DNA of 64,000 bases, taken from NCBI RefSeq assembly GCF_030683065.1, contig NZ_JAUXMX010000004.1:62001-126000 (forward strand), written 5' to 3'. Each line of letters begins with the position of its first letter. The stretch's first letter is position 1. Positions 21,313-31,497 of this stretch are shown here, in pieces. Under the pieces are notes generated by a model. The model had not been told where the DNA came from. It searched no databases and was given only the letters and a program-made list of their open reading frames with translations. The translations under genes and the position numbers were made by a program. This DNA comes from Pseudomonas sp. Its GTDB lineage: Bacteria > Pseudomonadota > Gammaproteobacteria > Pseudomonadales > Pseudomonadaceae.

Positions 21313-21379
21313 GTAGGGTGCGCCGTGCGCAGCAGCAGGCGGGTGGTATGCGTTAGTCGGTGAGCACAGCGCACCCTAC
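21313..21379. repeat. Palindromic element with GTAGGGTGCGC ends, overlapping the kinase stop
   Basis: GTAGGGTGCGC (21313-21323) and GCGCACCCTAC (21369-21379) form terminal inverted repeats around about 45 bases. The TAG stop of the kinase gene (21376-21378) lies inside the right terminus. A related short palindrome occurs near 61455-61477. It looks like a small non-autonomous element or REP relative. Confidence 0.65.
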
Positions 21380-23124
21380 GCTGCCGCCGGCAGCCTGAGG
21401 GTAAACACCGCGCCTTCCGGGCCATTGCTCACCTCCAGGCTGCCGCCCAGTTCGCGGACGATGCCGTAGGACACCGCCAGGCCAAGGCCCAAGCCCTGGC
21501 CCACCGGTTTGGTGGTGAAGAATGGCTCGAACACGCGTGTCAGGTTTTCCTCGGCAATGCCGCCGCCGCTGTCCGTGATAGTCAGCAGGCAGCGCTCGCC
21601 CTGGCGCTGGATCGACACGCTGAGCAGCCGCTGCTCGACGCCGGCCATGGCATCCAGCGCGTTGTTGAGCAGATTGAGCAGCACTTGTTCGAGGCGGATC
21701 GCATCGCCCAGCACCATGGCGTTGCTGTCAGTTTCGCAGTGCAACACCACCTGTTCGCTGCGCAGGCGTGGCGCCAGCAGTTGCAGCGCCTGCTCCAGCA
21801 CATCGCCCAGGCGCAAGCGTTCGCTGAGGCCAGCCGGGCTCTTGCGGGCGAAGGTTTTCAGGTGTCCGGTCAGCCCGGCCATGCGCTGCAATAATGCGTC
21901 GATACGGCGCAAGCCTTCGTGTACATCGGCCTGGCGACCGCTGTCGAGCAGCAGGCGCAGACTGCCCAGTTGCATCTGCATGGCGGTCAGCGGTTGGTTG
22001 ATCTCGTGGGCCATGGCTGCCGACATCTGCCCCAGGGCCGCCATCTTTGCCGCATGCACCAGACCCTCCTGGGCCTCGCGCAACTCGGCGGTGCGCAGCG
22101 CCACTTCGCGCTCAAGGCGCTCGCGAATGCCTGCCTGCAGGCGCTGGTTCTTGCGCCGCTGGGCGAGAAACAGCAGGAGAAACGCCAAGGTCATCCACAC
22201 CCCGGCGGCGGCCAGGCGGTAGCTGCGCACGCTGTCGACCAGCGCTTGCGGCTCGACCAGCAGGTGCAGGGTCCAGTCTTCTTCGGGTAGCGCCAGGCGT
22301 TGCCAGAGGTAGTCGCGGCGCCCGTCCGGGCCATCGACTCGGCGCCACTCGCTGTCCTCGCCGATGCGCTTGCGCAGCTCGCTGGCCAGCGGTTGCAGCG
22401 CCTGCTCGGCGTACTTGCGCACCTCCACCAGTTCGCCACGGGCCTGTGCGCTCAACGCGTGCAGGGTGAGAAAGCGCCAGGCCGGGCGACTGCTGAGAAT
22501 CACCACCGAGTAGCTGTCGGCCACCAGCAACACCCCGGACTGCCCGGCCCACTCGCGCTGCAGTTCCTCCAGTTCGAGCTTGGCCACCAGCACGCCGAGT
22601 ACCACGCCGTCATCGTCGCGCACCACGTGGGAGAGGAAATAGCCGGGAATCCCGGTGGTCACGCCCACCGCGAAATAGCGCCCGGACGACTGGCGCACGG
22701 CATCCTGAAAATAGGGGCGGAAGGCGTAGTTGTTGCCGACGAAGCTGCTCCAGTCGCGCCAGTTGCTCGCCACCAGCGTCTCGCCCTGGCTGTCGAGCAG
22801 ATAGAGCACGGTGGAGCCGGCGGCGGCGTTCAACTGCTCCAGGCGCTGGTTGAGTTTCTCGCGCAGCAGGCGATCATTCGGCGCATGCAGCAGCGACTTG
22901 ATATCGCTGTCCAGGGCCAGCACCTCGGGCACCGAGCGAAAGCGCTCGACCAGGGTATGCAGCGACTGGGCATAGAGTTGCAACTGGCCACGCGCCTCGA
23001 CGCTGCGCTCCTGCCAGGCGCGCTGCTCGGCATAACGCCCGGCCAGCCACATGCTGGCGAGCAAGCCGAGGAGAATCAGCAGCACGATCAGGATGACGCG
23101 AAAACGCTGGAAAAAAGCAGTCAT
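21376..23124 (-). CDS. Sensor histidine kinase, DctB type
   Basis: This 582-residue membrane kinase has a hydrophobic helix at residues 10-28, a periplasmic double-Cache-like sensor (about 35-285) with the [18 protein letters not shown] block seen in DctB, a second helix, a short coiled linker, an H-box ([13 protein letters not shown]) and an HATPase domain (N-box [25 protein letters not shown]). It should phosphorylate the regulator downstream. DctB-type sensors detect C4-dicarboxylates; MifS-type ones respond to alpha-ketoglutarate. The frame extends upstream to 23811, but ATG 23124 starts the typical N-terminus. Confidence 0.88.
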   Translation of the reverse strand: MTAFFQRFRVILIVLLILLGLLASMWLAGRYAEQRAWQERSVEARGQLQLYAQSLHTLVERFRSVPEVLALDSDIKSLLHAPNDRLLREKLNQRLEQLNAAAGSTVLYLLDSQGETLVASNWRDWSSFVGNNYAFRPYFQDAVRQSSGRYFAVGVTTGIPGYFLSHVVRDDDGVVLGVLVAKLELEELQREWAGQSGVLLVADSYSVVILSSRPAWRFLTLHALSAQARGELVEVRKYAEQALQPLASELRKRIGEDSEWRRVDGPDGRRDYLWQRLALPEEDWTLHLLVEPQALVDSVRSYRLAAAGVWMTLAFLLLFLAQRRKNQRLQAGIRERLEREVALRTAELREAQEGLVHAAKMAALGQMSAAMAHEINQPLTAMQMQLGSLRLLLDSGRQADVHEGLRRIDALLQRMAGLTGHLKTFARKSPAGLSERLRLGDVLEQALQLLAPRLRSEQVVLHCETDSNAMVLGDAIRLEQVLLNLLNNALDAMAGVEQRLLSVSIQRQGERCLLTITDSGGGIAEENLTRVFEPFFTTKPVGQGLGLGLAVSYGIVRELGGSLEVSNGPEGAVFTLRLPAAA

Positions 23125-23250
23125 GCACGGCTCGACTCGACCCAATCCCGGCATGGTAAGGCAAAGCGCTCGGCATCGCTGCCGGTTTGTTCGACGGCCG
23201 CCAACGGCTATAGTCGCCACTCGGCCGGTTCGGCCAACGAGCGACTCAGC

Positions 23251-24087
23251 ATGGCAAAGACCAAGGTAGATCAAGCAACCAGCCCGCGCTTCTGGCGCGA
23301 CCCGGCCCTGCCGTTCGTGGAAGCGCGGGATGTGCTGGACGGGCGCCAGCTGTGCTACGCGCCGCACTCCCATGGGTTTTTCTCGATCGGCGTCATCACC
23401 CGTGGACGCAGCACCTACCTCAACGAAAAGGCCCGCGAACGGGTCGCCGCCGGCACCGTGGTGCTGATGAATCCGGGTGATGTGCATGCCTGCAATCCCC
23501 TCGACGGTCAGGCGTGGTCTTATCGCATGTTCTATGTCGACGTGGCCTGGCTGACCGAACTGCAGCACCAGCTGGGCTTCAGTCACAACCAACCGCTGCG
23601 CGCCTTCGCCGCTATTCTCAGCCGCGACCCCGTGCTCTATCGCGGCCTGAATCGCCTCTATCGCCTGCTCGGCGACGACCAGGCCGAGGTCATGCACAAG
23701 CATTGCGCGCTGCTGGATTTTTTCGCCGAGCTGCAGCAACGCCTCGACCCCGCGCCGGCCAAGCGCCGCGAGGACAACCCGCGCCTGCGCCTGGCCGCCG
23801 AGTTGATCCACGAACGCTGCACCGAGGCGCTGAAGCTGGAGGATATCTGTGCGGCGGCCGGGCTTTCAGCGTCCTATCTGACCCGCAGTTTCCGGCGCTG
23901 CTACGGCATGACCCCGCATGCCTATCTGATCAACAGCCGCGTCCAATTCGCCCAGGCCCGCCTCAGGCGTGGCGGGCAGATCGCCGAGGTCGCCCTGGCG
24001 GCCGGTTTCGCCGACCAGGCGCACCTGCAACGCACCTTCAAGCAACTGCTCGCCGCCACCCCCGGGCAATACCGCTACGTGCACTGA
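23251..24087 (+). CDS. AraC-family transcriptional regulator
   Basis: This 278-residue protein has an N-terminal cupin sensor domain (HSHGFFSIGVITRG, PGDVHACNP) and a C-terminal AraC double helix-turn-helix (about residues 185-275, with AEVALAAGFADQAHLQRTFKQ). It converges with the adjacent LysE exporter with no gap between stops. This is a common pairing in Pseudomonas, in which the regulator probably controls the exporter. The inducer is unknown. Confidence 0.88.
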   Translation: MAKTKVDQATSPRFWRDPALPFVEARDVLDGRQLCYAPHSHGFFSIGVITRGRSTYLNEKARERVAAGTVVLMNPGDVHACNPLDGQAWSYRMFYVDVAWLTELQHQLGFSHNQPLRAFAAILSRDPVLYRGLNRLYRLLGDDQAEVMHKHCALLDFFAELQQRLDPAPAKRREDNPRLRLAAELIHERCTEALKLEDICAAAGLSASYLTRSFRRCYGMTPHAYLINSRVQFAQARLRRGGQIAEVALAAGFADQAHLQRTFKQLLAATPGQYRYVH

Positions 24088-24675
24088 TCACCACAGCAGC
24101 AGATAAAGCGCGGACGCCACCAGCAGCAGGGCCAGACCGCGATTGAACAGGCGCATGCGCCGCGGCTGTTCGAGGTACTGGCGCAGGAAGGCGCCGGCAT
24201 AGGCCCAGCAGGCGATCGACAGGTAACAGATGACGAAATACAGCGCGGCGAACTGGCCAACCAGAGACAGCTCACCATTGGCCGCGAACGCCCCTATGCC
24301 GGCCAGCGATGCCAGCCACGCCTTGGGGTTGAGCCACTGCATCGCCGCGCCGCTGAGCAACCCGGGCGCGCGCTGCGCCTTGCCGCTGTCGAGGCGACCG
24401 TCGTCGCGCGCCAAGCCATAGGCCATATAGAGCAAAAAGGCCACGCCGGCCCCATGCAGCAGGGTCTTCAGTGGTGGCCACTGCGCCAACAGCTGTTGCA
24501 GGCCCAAACCCATGGCCAATAACAGCAGGGTAAAACCCAGGGTCGCCCCGGTCACATGCCACAGGCTGGCGCGCAGGCCATAACGCGCGCCGGCGCTAAG
24601 CGCCACCAGATTGACCGGGCCGGGGGAAATCGAAGAGGCCAGGGCAAAGGCCGCCATGGAAAGCAGAAGAGTCAT
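24088..24675 (-). CDS. LysE/RhtB-family amino acid exporter
   Basis: This 195-residue inner-membrane protein has five to six helices and the family signature near the N-terminus (SISPGPVNLVALSAGARYG), with a later LNPKAWLASLAG. Family members export amino acids and related compounds. Its stop abuts the stop of the convergent AraC gene. The substrate is not evident. Confidence 0.88.
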   Translation of the reverse strand: MTLLLSMAAFALASSISPGPVNLVALSAGARYGLRASLWHVTGATLGFTLLLLAMGLGLQQLLAQWPPLKTLLHGAGVAFLLYMAYGLARDDGRLDSGKAQRAPGLLSGAAMQWLNPKAWLASLAGIGAFAANGELSLVGQFAALYFVICYLSIACWAYAGAFLRQYLEQPRRMRLFNRGLALLLVASALYLLLW

Positions 24676-25277
24676 CGCACACCTGTCAGCATTGCCAGAA
24701 AGAAGGCGAAGACTGATCGATGGTTACATCGCGGTATTGAAGGAAACTGCCCTGTCCCCGGCAGCTGCCTGGTAAAAGCGGCAGCACTGGCGCAGAAGTA
24801 AATCCGCGTTGCTCTTGTGGGCGGGGCCGGGCGGCGCTCCGCGTTAGCCGCGACTACAGATTGGTGGCCGGAATGTTCTGTCGCGGGCATGGCCCGCTCC
24901 CATCATAAAACAAATAACTCATTGTTTTATATATAGAAAATTTTACGAAATCTTGTCGTAGCCAGTAACTGTAGGATGGTGTTGAGCGCAGCGATACCCA
25001 TCGAGCGATTCATACCTGTATCCGGTTGTTGTGGCTGAAATCCATGATGGGTCACGGCACGGTTATTCTGCTGGCAGCAGGTCAATTTGTGGGCGCCTAA
25101 CCTAGGCGGCCCCACCTACGCGGCCCGACCTAGGCGGCCCCACCCATCCTGCGGTCTTGATCCTTGAGCACCTAGTTTGCTGTACGACGGGTGATCTCCT
25201 ACAAGGACCCTTGGCAGGCCGCAGGACGGTGCGGGTCTAGGGCCGCTCGTGGCTGCCGTTGGCGTGCGGCTTGATCG
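24676..25277. other. 600-bp gene-free stretch with REP and a long repeat copy
   Basis: There is no gene here. It contains a REP-like palindrome at about 24882-24901 (TCGCGGGCATGGCCCGCTCC), an AT-rich patch at 24904-24950, and repeat copy 1 (24971-25206), which forms the left border of the phenol island. No terminator with a clear U tract was found after dmpI. Confidence 0.7.
24971..25206 (+). repeat. Long interspersed repeat, copy 1 (left of phenol island)
   Basis: It starts GTAGGATGGTGTTGAGCG, includes the GCTGGCAGCAGGTCAAT and CGGTCTTGATCCTTGAGCAC blocks, and ends GATCTCCTACA. It matches the reverse complement of 62184-62396 over almost its full length, and its first 155 bases match 39624-39778. 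The ends GTAGGA and TCCTAC are inverted. No open frame is present, so it behaves like a MITE-type non-autonomous repeat. Confidence 0.8.
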
Positions 25278-25469
25278 CTAGCGCCTGACCTTGCTCGCCG
25301 GTTCGCCGCCGATGCCGAAGTGGTTGCTCGGCATCTCGGTGATGATCACCCGCACCCGTTCGATCGGCGCGTCCAGTGAGCGCGACATGGCCTCGCTGAC
25401 TTCGCGGATCAGGGTTTCCTTCTGCTCGTTGCTGCGACCTTCAAGAATGTACAACTGGGCGATAGGCAT
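25278..25469 (-). CDS. dmpI: 4-oxalocrotonate tautomerase
   Basis: This 63-residue tautomerase converts 2-hydroxymuconate to 2-oxo-3-hexenedioate in the 4-oxalocrotonate branch of meta-cleavage. Pro2 of the translated MPIAQL becomes the catalytic N-terminal Pro1 after Met removal; Arg11 and Arg39-type residues are present ([20 protein letters not shown]). Length and last place in the operon match dmpI of Pseudomonas sp. CF600. ATG 25469 is required so that Pro follows the initiator Met. Confidence 0.95.
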   Translation of the reverse strand: MPIAQLYILEGRSNEQKETLIREVSEAMSRSLDAPIERVRVIITEMPSNHFGIGGEPASKVRR

Positions 25470-25519
25470 GGTTCTGCTCCTGCAAAAAACGGCCGGCGCG
25501 CAAGCCGGCCGCACAAGGT

Positions 25520-26314
25520 TTAAACGAAGCGCGCGGACACCGAGCCGAGGCCCTGGTAGCGCACGGTGATGTTGTCGCCCGGCGCCACCGGCACGGCGGC
25601 GGTGATGCCGCCGGTCATGATGAAGGTACCGGCCGGGATGTGTTCGCCGCGCTCGGCCAGCAGGTTGGCCAGCATCGCCACGCTGGACAGCGGATGGCCG
25701 AGCACCGCGGCGCCGGCGCCGAGTTCCACCACTTCGCCGTTCTTCTCCATGACCACGCCGAGGGTGCGCAGGTCGACCTCCTCCAGGCTGGCCATGCGTC
25801 CGCCAGTGATGAAGCGGGTTGAGGAGGCGTTATCGGCGACCACGCTGATCAGGTCGAACTTGAAGTTCTCGTAGCGCGAGTCGATCACCTCGACGGTGGG
25901 GATCACGTAGTCGATCGCCGCGATCACGTCACCCAGGTGGCAGCCCGGACCGTGCAGCGGCGCCTTGGTTACCACCGAGATTTCCGCCTCGATCTTCGGG
26001 TGGATCAGCTTGGAGCAATCCACCACGCCGCCGTCCGGCACGCTGAAGTAGTCGGCGAGGAAGCCGTAGATCGGCGTTTCCACGCCCATCTGCGCCATCT
26101 TCGCCCAGGAGGTCAGGCCCATCTTCAGGCCGACGATCTTGTTGCCGCGGGCTTCCTTGCGCCGGCGGATTTCCCACTGCACGTCGTAGGCGTCGGCGAA
26201 GGTCATCTCGGGGAAGTCGTTGGTCACCTTGCCGATGTCGTGGACATTCAGCTCGGCGTTTTCGATGTGCTCGGCCAGGGCCAGCACCTGTTCGCGGGTC
26301 AGGGTACGGTTCAT
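25520..26314 (-). CDS. dmpH: 4-oxalocrotonate decarboxylase
   Basis: This 264-residue member of the hydratase/decarboxylase family converts 2-oxo-3-hexenedioate to 2-hydroxypenta-2,4-dienoate. It resembles DmpE, with IEAEISVV metal ligands and a [19 protein letters not shown] block. DmpH forms a complex with the hydratase DmpE that channels the unstable product. Its ATG overlaps the dmpG stop (ATGA), indicating coupling. Confidence 0.93.
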   Translation of the reverse strand: MNRTLTREQVLALAEHIENAELNVHDIGKVTNDFPEMTFADAYDVQWEIRRRKEARGNKIVGLKMGLTSWAKMAQMGVETPIYGFLADYFSVPDGGVVDCSKLIHPKIEAEISVVTKAPLHGPGCHLGDVIAAIDYVIPTVEVIDSRYENFKFDLISVVADNASSTRFITGGRMASLEEVDLRTLGVVMEKNGEVVELGAGAAVLGHPLSSVAMLANLLAERGEHIPAGTFIMTGGITAAVPVAPGDNITVRYQGLGSVSARFV

Positions 26315-27351
26315 GCGCTCACCTTCTGCTGCTGACGGGCCCGGGCCATGTCCAGGGCCAGGTCTTCGATCATGTCTTCCTGGCCACCGACGGTGCCGCG
26401 CCGGCCCAGTTCGACCAGGATGTCGCGGGCCGAGACGCCGTATTTCTTCTCGGCGCGCTGGGCAAACAGCAGGAACGAGCTGTACACCCCGGCGTAGCCC
26501 AGGGTCAGGGCGTCGCGGTCGACGCGGATCGGCTGATCCATCATCGGCACCACCAGGTCCTCGGCGACGTCCATGATCTTGTACAGGTCGATGCCGGTCT
26601 CCACGCCCATGCGTTTGCACACCGCGACGAACACCTCCAGCGGGGTGTTGCCGGCACCGGCGCCGAGGCCGGCGACCGAGCCGTCGATGCGTATGGCACC
26701 GGCCTCGATGGCAGCCAGCGAGTTGGCGATGGCCATGCCCATGTTGTGGTGGCCGTGGAAGCCGACCTCGGTGGCCGGGTTCAGTTCGGCGCGCAGCAGG
26801 CCGATTTTCTCGCTGACTTCATCGGGCAGCATGTAGCCAGCCGAGTCGGTGCAATAGATGCAGTTGGCGCCGTAGCTCTCCATCAGCTTGGCCTGTTCCA
26901 GGACTTTCTCGGCGCTGATCATGTGCGCCATCATCAGGAAGCCGACGGTGTCGACGCCGAGCTTGCGCGCCATGCCGATGTGCTGCTCGGAGACGTCGGC
27001 CTCGGTGCAGTGGGTGGCCACGCGGATGGTCGAGACGCCGCAGTCCAGCGCCATGCGCAGGTGCTCGACGGTGCCGATGCCGGGCAGCAGCAGGGCCGAG
27101 ACCTTGGCCTGCTTGAGGTGCGGGATCACCGCGCGCAGGTACTCCTCGTCGCTGTGCGCCGGGAAGCCGTAGTTGATCGAACGACCGCCGAGGCCGTCGC
27201 CGTGGGTGATCTCGATCAGCGGCATGCCGGCGGCGTCGAGGCCGGTGGCGACCGCGACCATCTGCTCCAGGCTGATCTGGTGGCGCTTGGCGTGCATGCC
27301 GTCGCGCAGGCTCATGTCGTGCAGGATGACGCTCTTGCCGTGCAAATTCAT
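26311..27351 (-). CDS. dmpG: 4-hydroxy-2-oxovalerate aldolase
   Basis: This 346-residue class II aldolase cleaves 4-hydroxy-2-oxovalerate to pyruvate and acetaldehyde. The metal-binding [14 protein letters not shown] is at residues 12-25 and the metal His pair lies in FHGHHNMG. It channels acetaldehyde to DmpF, encoded just upstream. ATG 27351 with GAGGAG upstream was chosen over 27366. Confidence 0.96.
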   Translation of the reverse strand: MNLHGKSVILHDMSLRDGMHAKRHQISLEQMVAVATGLDAAGMPLIEITHGDGLGGRSINYGFPAHSDEEYLRAVIPHLKQAKVSALLLPGIGTVEHLRMALDCGVSTIRVATHCTEADVSEQHIGMARKLGVDTVGFLMMAHMISAEKVLEQAKLMESYGANCIYCTDSAGYMLPDEVSEKIGLLRAELNPATEVGFHGHHNMGMAIANSLAAIEAGAIRIDGSVAGLGAGAGNTPLEVFVAVCKRMGVETGIDLYKIMDVAEDLVVPMMDQPIRVDRDALTLGYAGVYSSFLLFAQRAEKKYGVSARDILVELGRRGTVGGQEDMIEDLALDMARARQQQKVSA

Positions 27352-27362
27352 GGTGCTACTCC

Positions 27363-28286
27363 TCACGCGAACGCGATGTCGCGACGCGGCAGTTGAATGG
27401 TGCCAGCGGCGATTTCCTCGGCGAACATCTCGCCGGTGCGCAGCGCGGCGGCGGTCATGATGTCGAGGTTGCCGGCGTACTTGGGCAGGTAGTCGCCCAG
27501 GCCTTCGACTTCCATGAAGATCGACACGCGGTTGCCGTCGAACACCGGGCCGTTCTTCAGGCGGTAGCCGGGTACGTATTTCTGCACCTCGACGATCATT
27601 GCGTGGACCGAGGCGGTGATCGCGGCCTGGTCCGGCTCGCTGTCGGTCAGGCAGTGGATGGTGTCGCGCATCATCAGCGGCGGCTCGGCCGGGTTGATGA
27701 CGATAATCGCCTTACCTTCCCTGGCGCCGCCGACCTGCTCGATGGCACCGGCGGTGGTGCGGGTGAACTCATCGATATTCTTGCGCGTGCCCGGGCCGAC
27801 CGAGCGCGAGGAGACGGTGGCGACGATCTCGGCGTAGGCCACCGGCTGCACGCGGGACACCGCGGCGACCATGGGGATGGTGGCCTGACCGCCGCAGGTG
27901 ACCATGTTGACGTTCATTTCCAGGCGGCCGACGTGCTGCTTGAGGTTGACCGGCGGCACGCAGTAGGGGCCGATGGCCGCCGGGGTCAGGTCGACCATCA
28001 GCACGCCCAGCGCGTTGAGCTTGCGACTGTTTTCGGCATGCACATAAGCCGAAGTGGCATCGAAAGCGATGCGGATGTCGTCGTCCAGCACGTGCGGCAG
28101 CAGGCCGTCGACGCCATCGGCAGTGGTCTTCATGCCGAATTCGCGGGCACGCTTGAGGCCGTCGGAGTTGGGGTCGATGCCAACCATCCACACCGGCTCG
28201 ATCCACTCGGAACGCAGCATCTTCATCACCAGATCGGTACCGATATTGCCGGGGCCGATAATGGCCGCCTTGAGTTTCTTGCTCAT
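27363..28286 (-). CDS. dmpF: Acetaldehyde dehydrogenase (acylating)
   Basis: This 307-residue enzyme converts acetaldehyde, NAD+ and CoA to acetyl-CoA. The Rossmann motif GPGNIGTDL is at residues 11-19 and the catalytic cysteine is in [12 protein letters not shown] near residue 130. It partners DmpG in a bifunctional channeling complex; the genes are 11 bases apart. Confidence 0.96.
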   Translation of the reverse strand: MSKKLKAAIIGPGNIGTDLVMKMLRSEWIEPVWMVGIDPNSDGLKRAREFGMKTTADGVDGLLPHVLDDDIRIAFDATSAYVHAENSRKLNALGVLMVDLTPAAIGPYCVPPVNLKQHVGRLEMNVNMVTCGGQATIPMVAAVSRVQPVAYAEIVATVSSRSVGPGTRKNIDEFTRTTAGAIEQVGGAREGKAIIVINPAEPPLMMRDTIHCLTDSEPDQAAITASVHAMIVEVQKYVPGYRLKNGPVFDGNRVSIFMEVEGLGDYLPKYAGNLDIMTAAALRTGEMFAEEIAAGTIQLPRRDIAFA

Positions 28287-28305
28287 GGGTCTGTCCTCTG
28301 TTCGA

Positions 28306-29091
28306 TCAGGTAAAGCGCACGGAGGCGCTGCCGATGCCGCCGATCTCGACGCGCATAAAGTCGCCGGCCTTGACCGGCTCCAGGGGTACCAGCGAACCGG
28401 AGAGGATCACTTCGCCAGCCTTCAGCGGGATGCCGAAACGGCCGAGGGTGTTGGCCAGCCAGGCCACGCAGTTGACCGGCGAACCCAGGGCCGCGGCGCC
28501 GGCGCCGGTGCTGAGCAGCTGGCCGTTCTTCTCTACCAGCATGCCGCAGGTGACCAGGTCGACCTGGCGTGGCGACACCGCCGTGTCGCCGAGCACGAAC
28601 AGGCCGCAGGAGGCGTTGTCCGCCACGGTGTCCTCGATCTTGATTTTCCAGTCGCGGATGCGCGAGTCGACGATCTCGAAGCAGGGCATCACGCACTCGG
28701 TGGCGGCCAGCACGTCGGCGTTGGTCACGCCGGGGCCGATCAGGTCCTTCTTCAGGATGAAGGCGATCTCGCCCTCGGCCTTGGGCTGCATCAGCCGTTG
28801 GCTGATCGGCACGGCTTCACCGCTGTTGAACACCATGGCGTCGGTCAGGTAGCCGAAGTCCGGCTGATACACGCCCAGCATGTTCTGTACTGCCTTACTG
28901 GTGACGCCGATCTTCTTGCCGATGATCTTCTCGCCGGCAGCCAGCCGGCGTTCGAGCATGCGCAGGGAGATGTGGTAGGCATCGTCGATGCTGATGGCGA
29001 AACCGCGCTCGGTCAGCGGGCTGACTGCTTCACGGTTGAGCATCGCCTGGTACAGCTCGTCGCCGAGCTCGTTGATCAATATCTGGTCCAT
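28306..29091 (-). CDS. dmpE: 2-hydroxypenta-2,4-dienoate hydratase
   Basis: This 261-residue enzyme adds water to 2-hydroxypenta-2,4-dienoate to give 4-hydroxy-2-oxovalerate. It shares the fold and motifs of DmpH ([33 protein letters not shown]). Both the hydrolytic (DmpD) and oxalocrotonate branches feed into it. Confidence 0.94.
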   Translation of the reverse strand: MDQILINELGDELYQAMLNREAVSPLTERGFAISIDDAYHISLRMLERRLAAGEKIIGKKIGVTSKAVQNMLGVYQPDFGYLTDAMVFNSGEAVPISQRLMQPKAEGEIAFILKKDLIGPGVTNADVLAATECVMPCFEIVDSRIRDWKIKIEDTVADNASCGLFVLGDTAVSPRQVDLVTCGMLVEKNGQLLSTGAGAAALGSPVNCVAWLANTLGRFGIPLKAGEVILSGSLVPLEPVKAGDFMRVEIGGIGSASVRFT

Positions 29092-29104
29092 GCTTGTCTC
29101 TCTC

Positions 29105-29974
29105 TCAGGAAAGGGGTGCGGCCTCGGTGAGGAAATCCTCGACCAGGCGGGCGAAACGGCCGGCGTGTTCGATCTGGGTCCAGTGGCCGCAGTGGCCGTA
29201 GATGTGCAATTGGGCGTTGGGGATCCAGTGGGCCAGGGTCAGCGAGGTCTCCAGCGGGATGATCTGGTCTTCGCGGCCATGCACTACCAGGGTCTGGTGG
29301 GGCAGCGCGCGGATCGCCCGCTCGTCGCTGCACAGCGCCTCGACCCAGCGCTGGCGCGGGGCCGGGAACATGGCAGCGAAGGACTCCTGAAAGCCTGGAC
29401 GGATGCTGGCCTGGTAACGCAGCTCGGCCAGTTCGTCGTTGACCAGGCCGCGGTCGAAGGCGAAGAAGTCGAGCAGCGCGCGCATATTGGCCAGCGATGG
29501 CGTGTAGCCCCATGCGGCGTCCAGGCCCGGGGTCAACTCGAAGGGCACGCCGACGCTGCCCATCAGCACCAGCCGACGGACTCGCTCGGGATGCCGTACA
29601 GCCAGGGCCAGGGCGATGGCGCCGCCGAAGGAATTGCCAACCAGGTCGGCCTGGGCGATGCCCAGGGCATCCAGCACGCCGAGGGCATGCAGCACCCAGG
29701 TGTCGAGGTTGTAGTGAGCATCCGCGGGGCGCTCGCTGTAACCGAAGCCGAGCATGTCCGGGGCGATCACCCGGCGGTTCTGGGCCAGCGCCGGCATGAC
29801 CAGGCGCCAGTTGGCCCAGGCAGTGACGCCGGGACCGGAGCCGTGGATCAGCAGCAGCGGAAAGCCGCTGCCCTGCTCCAGCAGGTTGGTGCGCCAGCCG
29901 GCCGCGAGGATCTGCCGACCCACCTCGGGGCTATGCGCCCGTGCTTGTGTAGGTGCCTCCATGGATGCACTCAT
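29105..29974 (-). CDS. dmpD: 2-hydroxymuconic semialdehyde hydrolase
   Basis: This protein of about 289 residues is an alpha/beta-hydrolase of the C-C bond-cleaving type. It has the oxyanion segment HGSGPGVTAWANWR, the nucleophile elbow GNSFGG, an acidic residue in HGREDQIIP and a C-terminal catalytic His (GHCGHWTQIEH). It releases formate from the ring-cleavage product. ATG 29974 follows GAGG at good distance; a GTG at 29980 is possible. Confidence 0.93.
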   Translation of the reverse strand: MSASMEAPTQARAHSPEVGRQILAAGWRTNLLEQGSGFPLLLIHGSGPGVTAWANWRLVMPALAQNRRVIAPDMLGFGYSERPADAHYNLDTWVLHALGVLDALGIAQADLVGNSFGGAIALALAVRHPERVRRLVLMGSVGVPFELTPGLDAAWGYTPSLANMRALLDFFAFDRGLVNDELAELRYQASIRPGFQESFAAMFPAPRQRWVEALCSDERAIRALPHQTLVVHGREDQIIPLETSLTLAHWIPNAQLHIYGHCGHWTQIEHAGRFARLVEDFLTEAAPLS

Positions 29975-29981
29975 GGTCACC

Positions 29982-31442
29982 TCAGAGTTTCACGCAGATG
30001 TTTTTCAGCTCGGTGTAGAACTCCAGCGAGTGCACACCCCCTTCGCGGCCGATGCCTGACTGCTTGCTGCCGCCGAACGCGGTGCGCAGGTCACGCAGGA
30101 ACCAGCTGTTGACCCAGACGATGCCCGCCTCGATCTGCCCGGCGACGCGGTGGGCGCGCGAGCTGTTCTCGGTCCAGATCGCCGATGCCAGACCGTAGGG
30201 CAGGCTGTTGGCCAGTTCGATGGCCTCCTCTTCGCTGTCGAACGGACGGATGTGGCAGCAGGGGCCGAAGATTTCCTCGGTGACCACCGCCGAATCGTCG
30301 GCCAGGCCGGTCCAGATGGTCGGCTGCACCCAGGCGCCGCCGGCCAGGTGTGTCGGCATCTCTGGCACGCCGCCGCCGGTGATGACGTTGGCACCGTCGT
30401 CGCGCGCCTGCTGGTAGTAGCTGAGGACTTTTTCCCGGTGTTTGAGGCTGACCAAAGGGCCGAAGTTGCTGCTCGCGTCGTCCGGCGGGCCGATCACCAG
30501 GCTCTCGGCACCGGCCTTGAGGCGGGCGACGAACGCGTCGAAGATCGAGCGTTCGACATACACCCGCTCGGTGCCCAGGCAGACCTGGCCGCAGTTGGCG
30601 AAGGCCGAGCGCAGGGTGCCCTCGATGGCCTTGTCCATATCGCAGTCGGCGAACACGATGCCGGCGTTCTTGCCACCCAGTTCCAGCGACACCTGACGCA
30701 CGCCCTTGGCCGCGGCGCGCATGATGGTTTCGCCGGTGCCGGTTTCGCCGGTGAAGGTGTAGGCATCGACGTCCGGGTGGGCGGTGAGGAAGGCGCCGGC
30801 CGAGTTGCCGCCGAAGCCGTGCACCACGTTGTACACGCCGGCCGGTACACCAGCAGCCTGCATCACCTCACCGAGCAGCGCGGTGGTGGTGGGGGTTTCC
30901 TCGGAGGGTTTGACCACCACCGTGTTGCCGCAGGCCAGCGCCGGGCCGACCTTCCAGGTCATCAGCAACAGCGGCAGGTTCCACGGGCTGATCACCCCGA
31001 TCACGCCTTTGGGTCGGCGCACACCGTAATTGAGCGCGCCGGCACCGTCCGGGGTGGCCATCTCGAAGGCCTCGGTGGGCACGTTCTTCACCAGGTCGGC
31101 GAATACCGAGAAGTTGGCCGCGCCGCGCGGGATGTCGATGTGGCTGGCCAGCGACTTGGGTTTGCCGGTGTCTAGGCACTCGGCCTCGAGGAACTCGTCG
31201 AAACGTGCGGTGATGCCGGCGGCGACACGATGAAGAATCTCGGTGCGCTGGGCCACGTTCATCTTGCCCCAAGGGCCCTTGAGCGCGGCGCGGGCGGCCT
31301 TGACCGCGGCGTCGACCTCGGCCTCGCCGGCCTCATGGACCTTGGCGATTACCTGGCCATTAGCCGGATTGACGTTGTCGAACAGCTTGCCGCTGGCCGA
31401 ACCGACGTACTCGCCGTTAATGAAATGTTTGATCTCTTTCAT
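29982..31442 (-). CDS. dmpC: 2-hydroxymuconic semialdehyde dehydrogenase
   Basis: This 486-residue aldehyde dehydrogenase oxidises 2-hydroxymuconic semialdehyde to 4-oxalocrotonate with NAD+. ALDH motifs are complete: SPWNLPLLLMTWK, TFTGETGTGE, the catalytic Glu in LELGGKNAG, and Cys in NCGQVCLGTERV. It opens the oxidative branch, while dmpD serves the hydrolytic one. Confidence 0.96.
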   Translation of the reverse strand: MKEIKHFINGEYVGSASGKLFDNVNPANGQVIAKVHEAGEAEVDAAVKAARAALKGPWGKMNVAQRTEILHRVAAGITARFDEFLEAECLDTGKPKSLASHIDIPRGAANFSVFADLVKNVPTEAFEMATPDGAGALNYGVRRPKGVIGVISPWNLPLLLMTWKVGPALACGNTVVVKPSEETPTTTALLGEVMQAAGVPAGVYNVVHGFGGNSAGAFLTAHPDVDAYTFTGETGTGETIMRAAAKGVRQVSLELGGKNAGIVFADCDMDKAIEGTLRSAFANCGQVCLGTERVYVERSIFDAFVARLKAGAESLVIGPPDDASSNFGPLVSLKHREKVLSYYQQARDDGANVITGGGVPEMPTHLAGGAWVQPTIWTGLADDSAVVTEEIFGPCCHIRPFDSEEEAIELANSLPYGLASAIWTENSSRAHRVAGQIEAGIVWVNSWFLRDLRTAFGGSKQSGIGREGGVHSLEFYTELKNICVKL

Positions 31443-31497
31443 CTGCGCAATCTCTGCAATAAGTCGAGCGGGGCTTTTTTGATTTATGAAAAAACGC

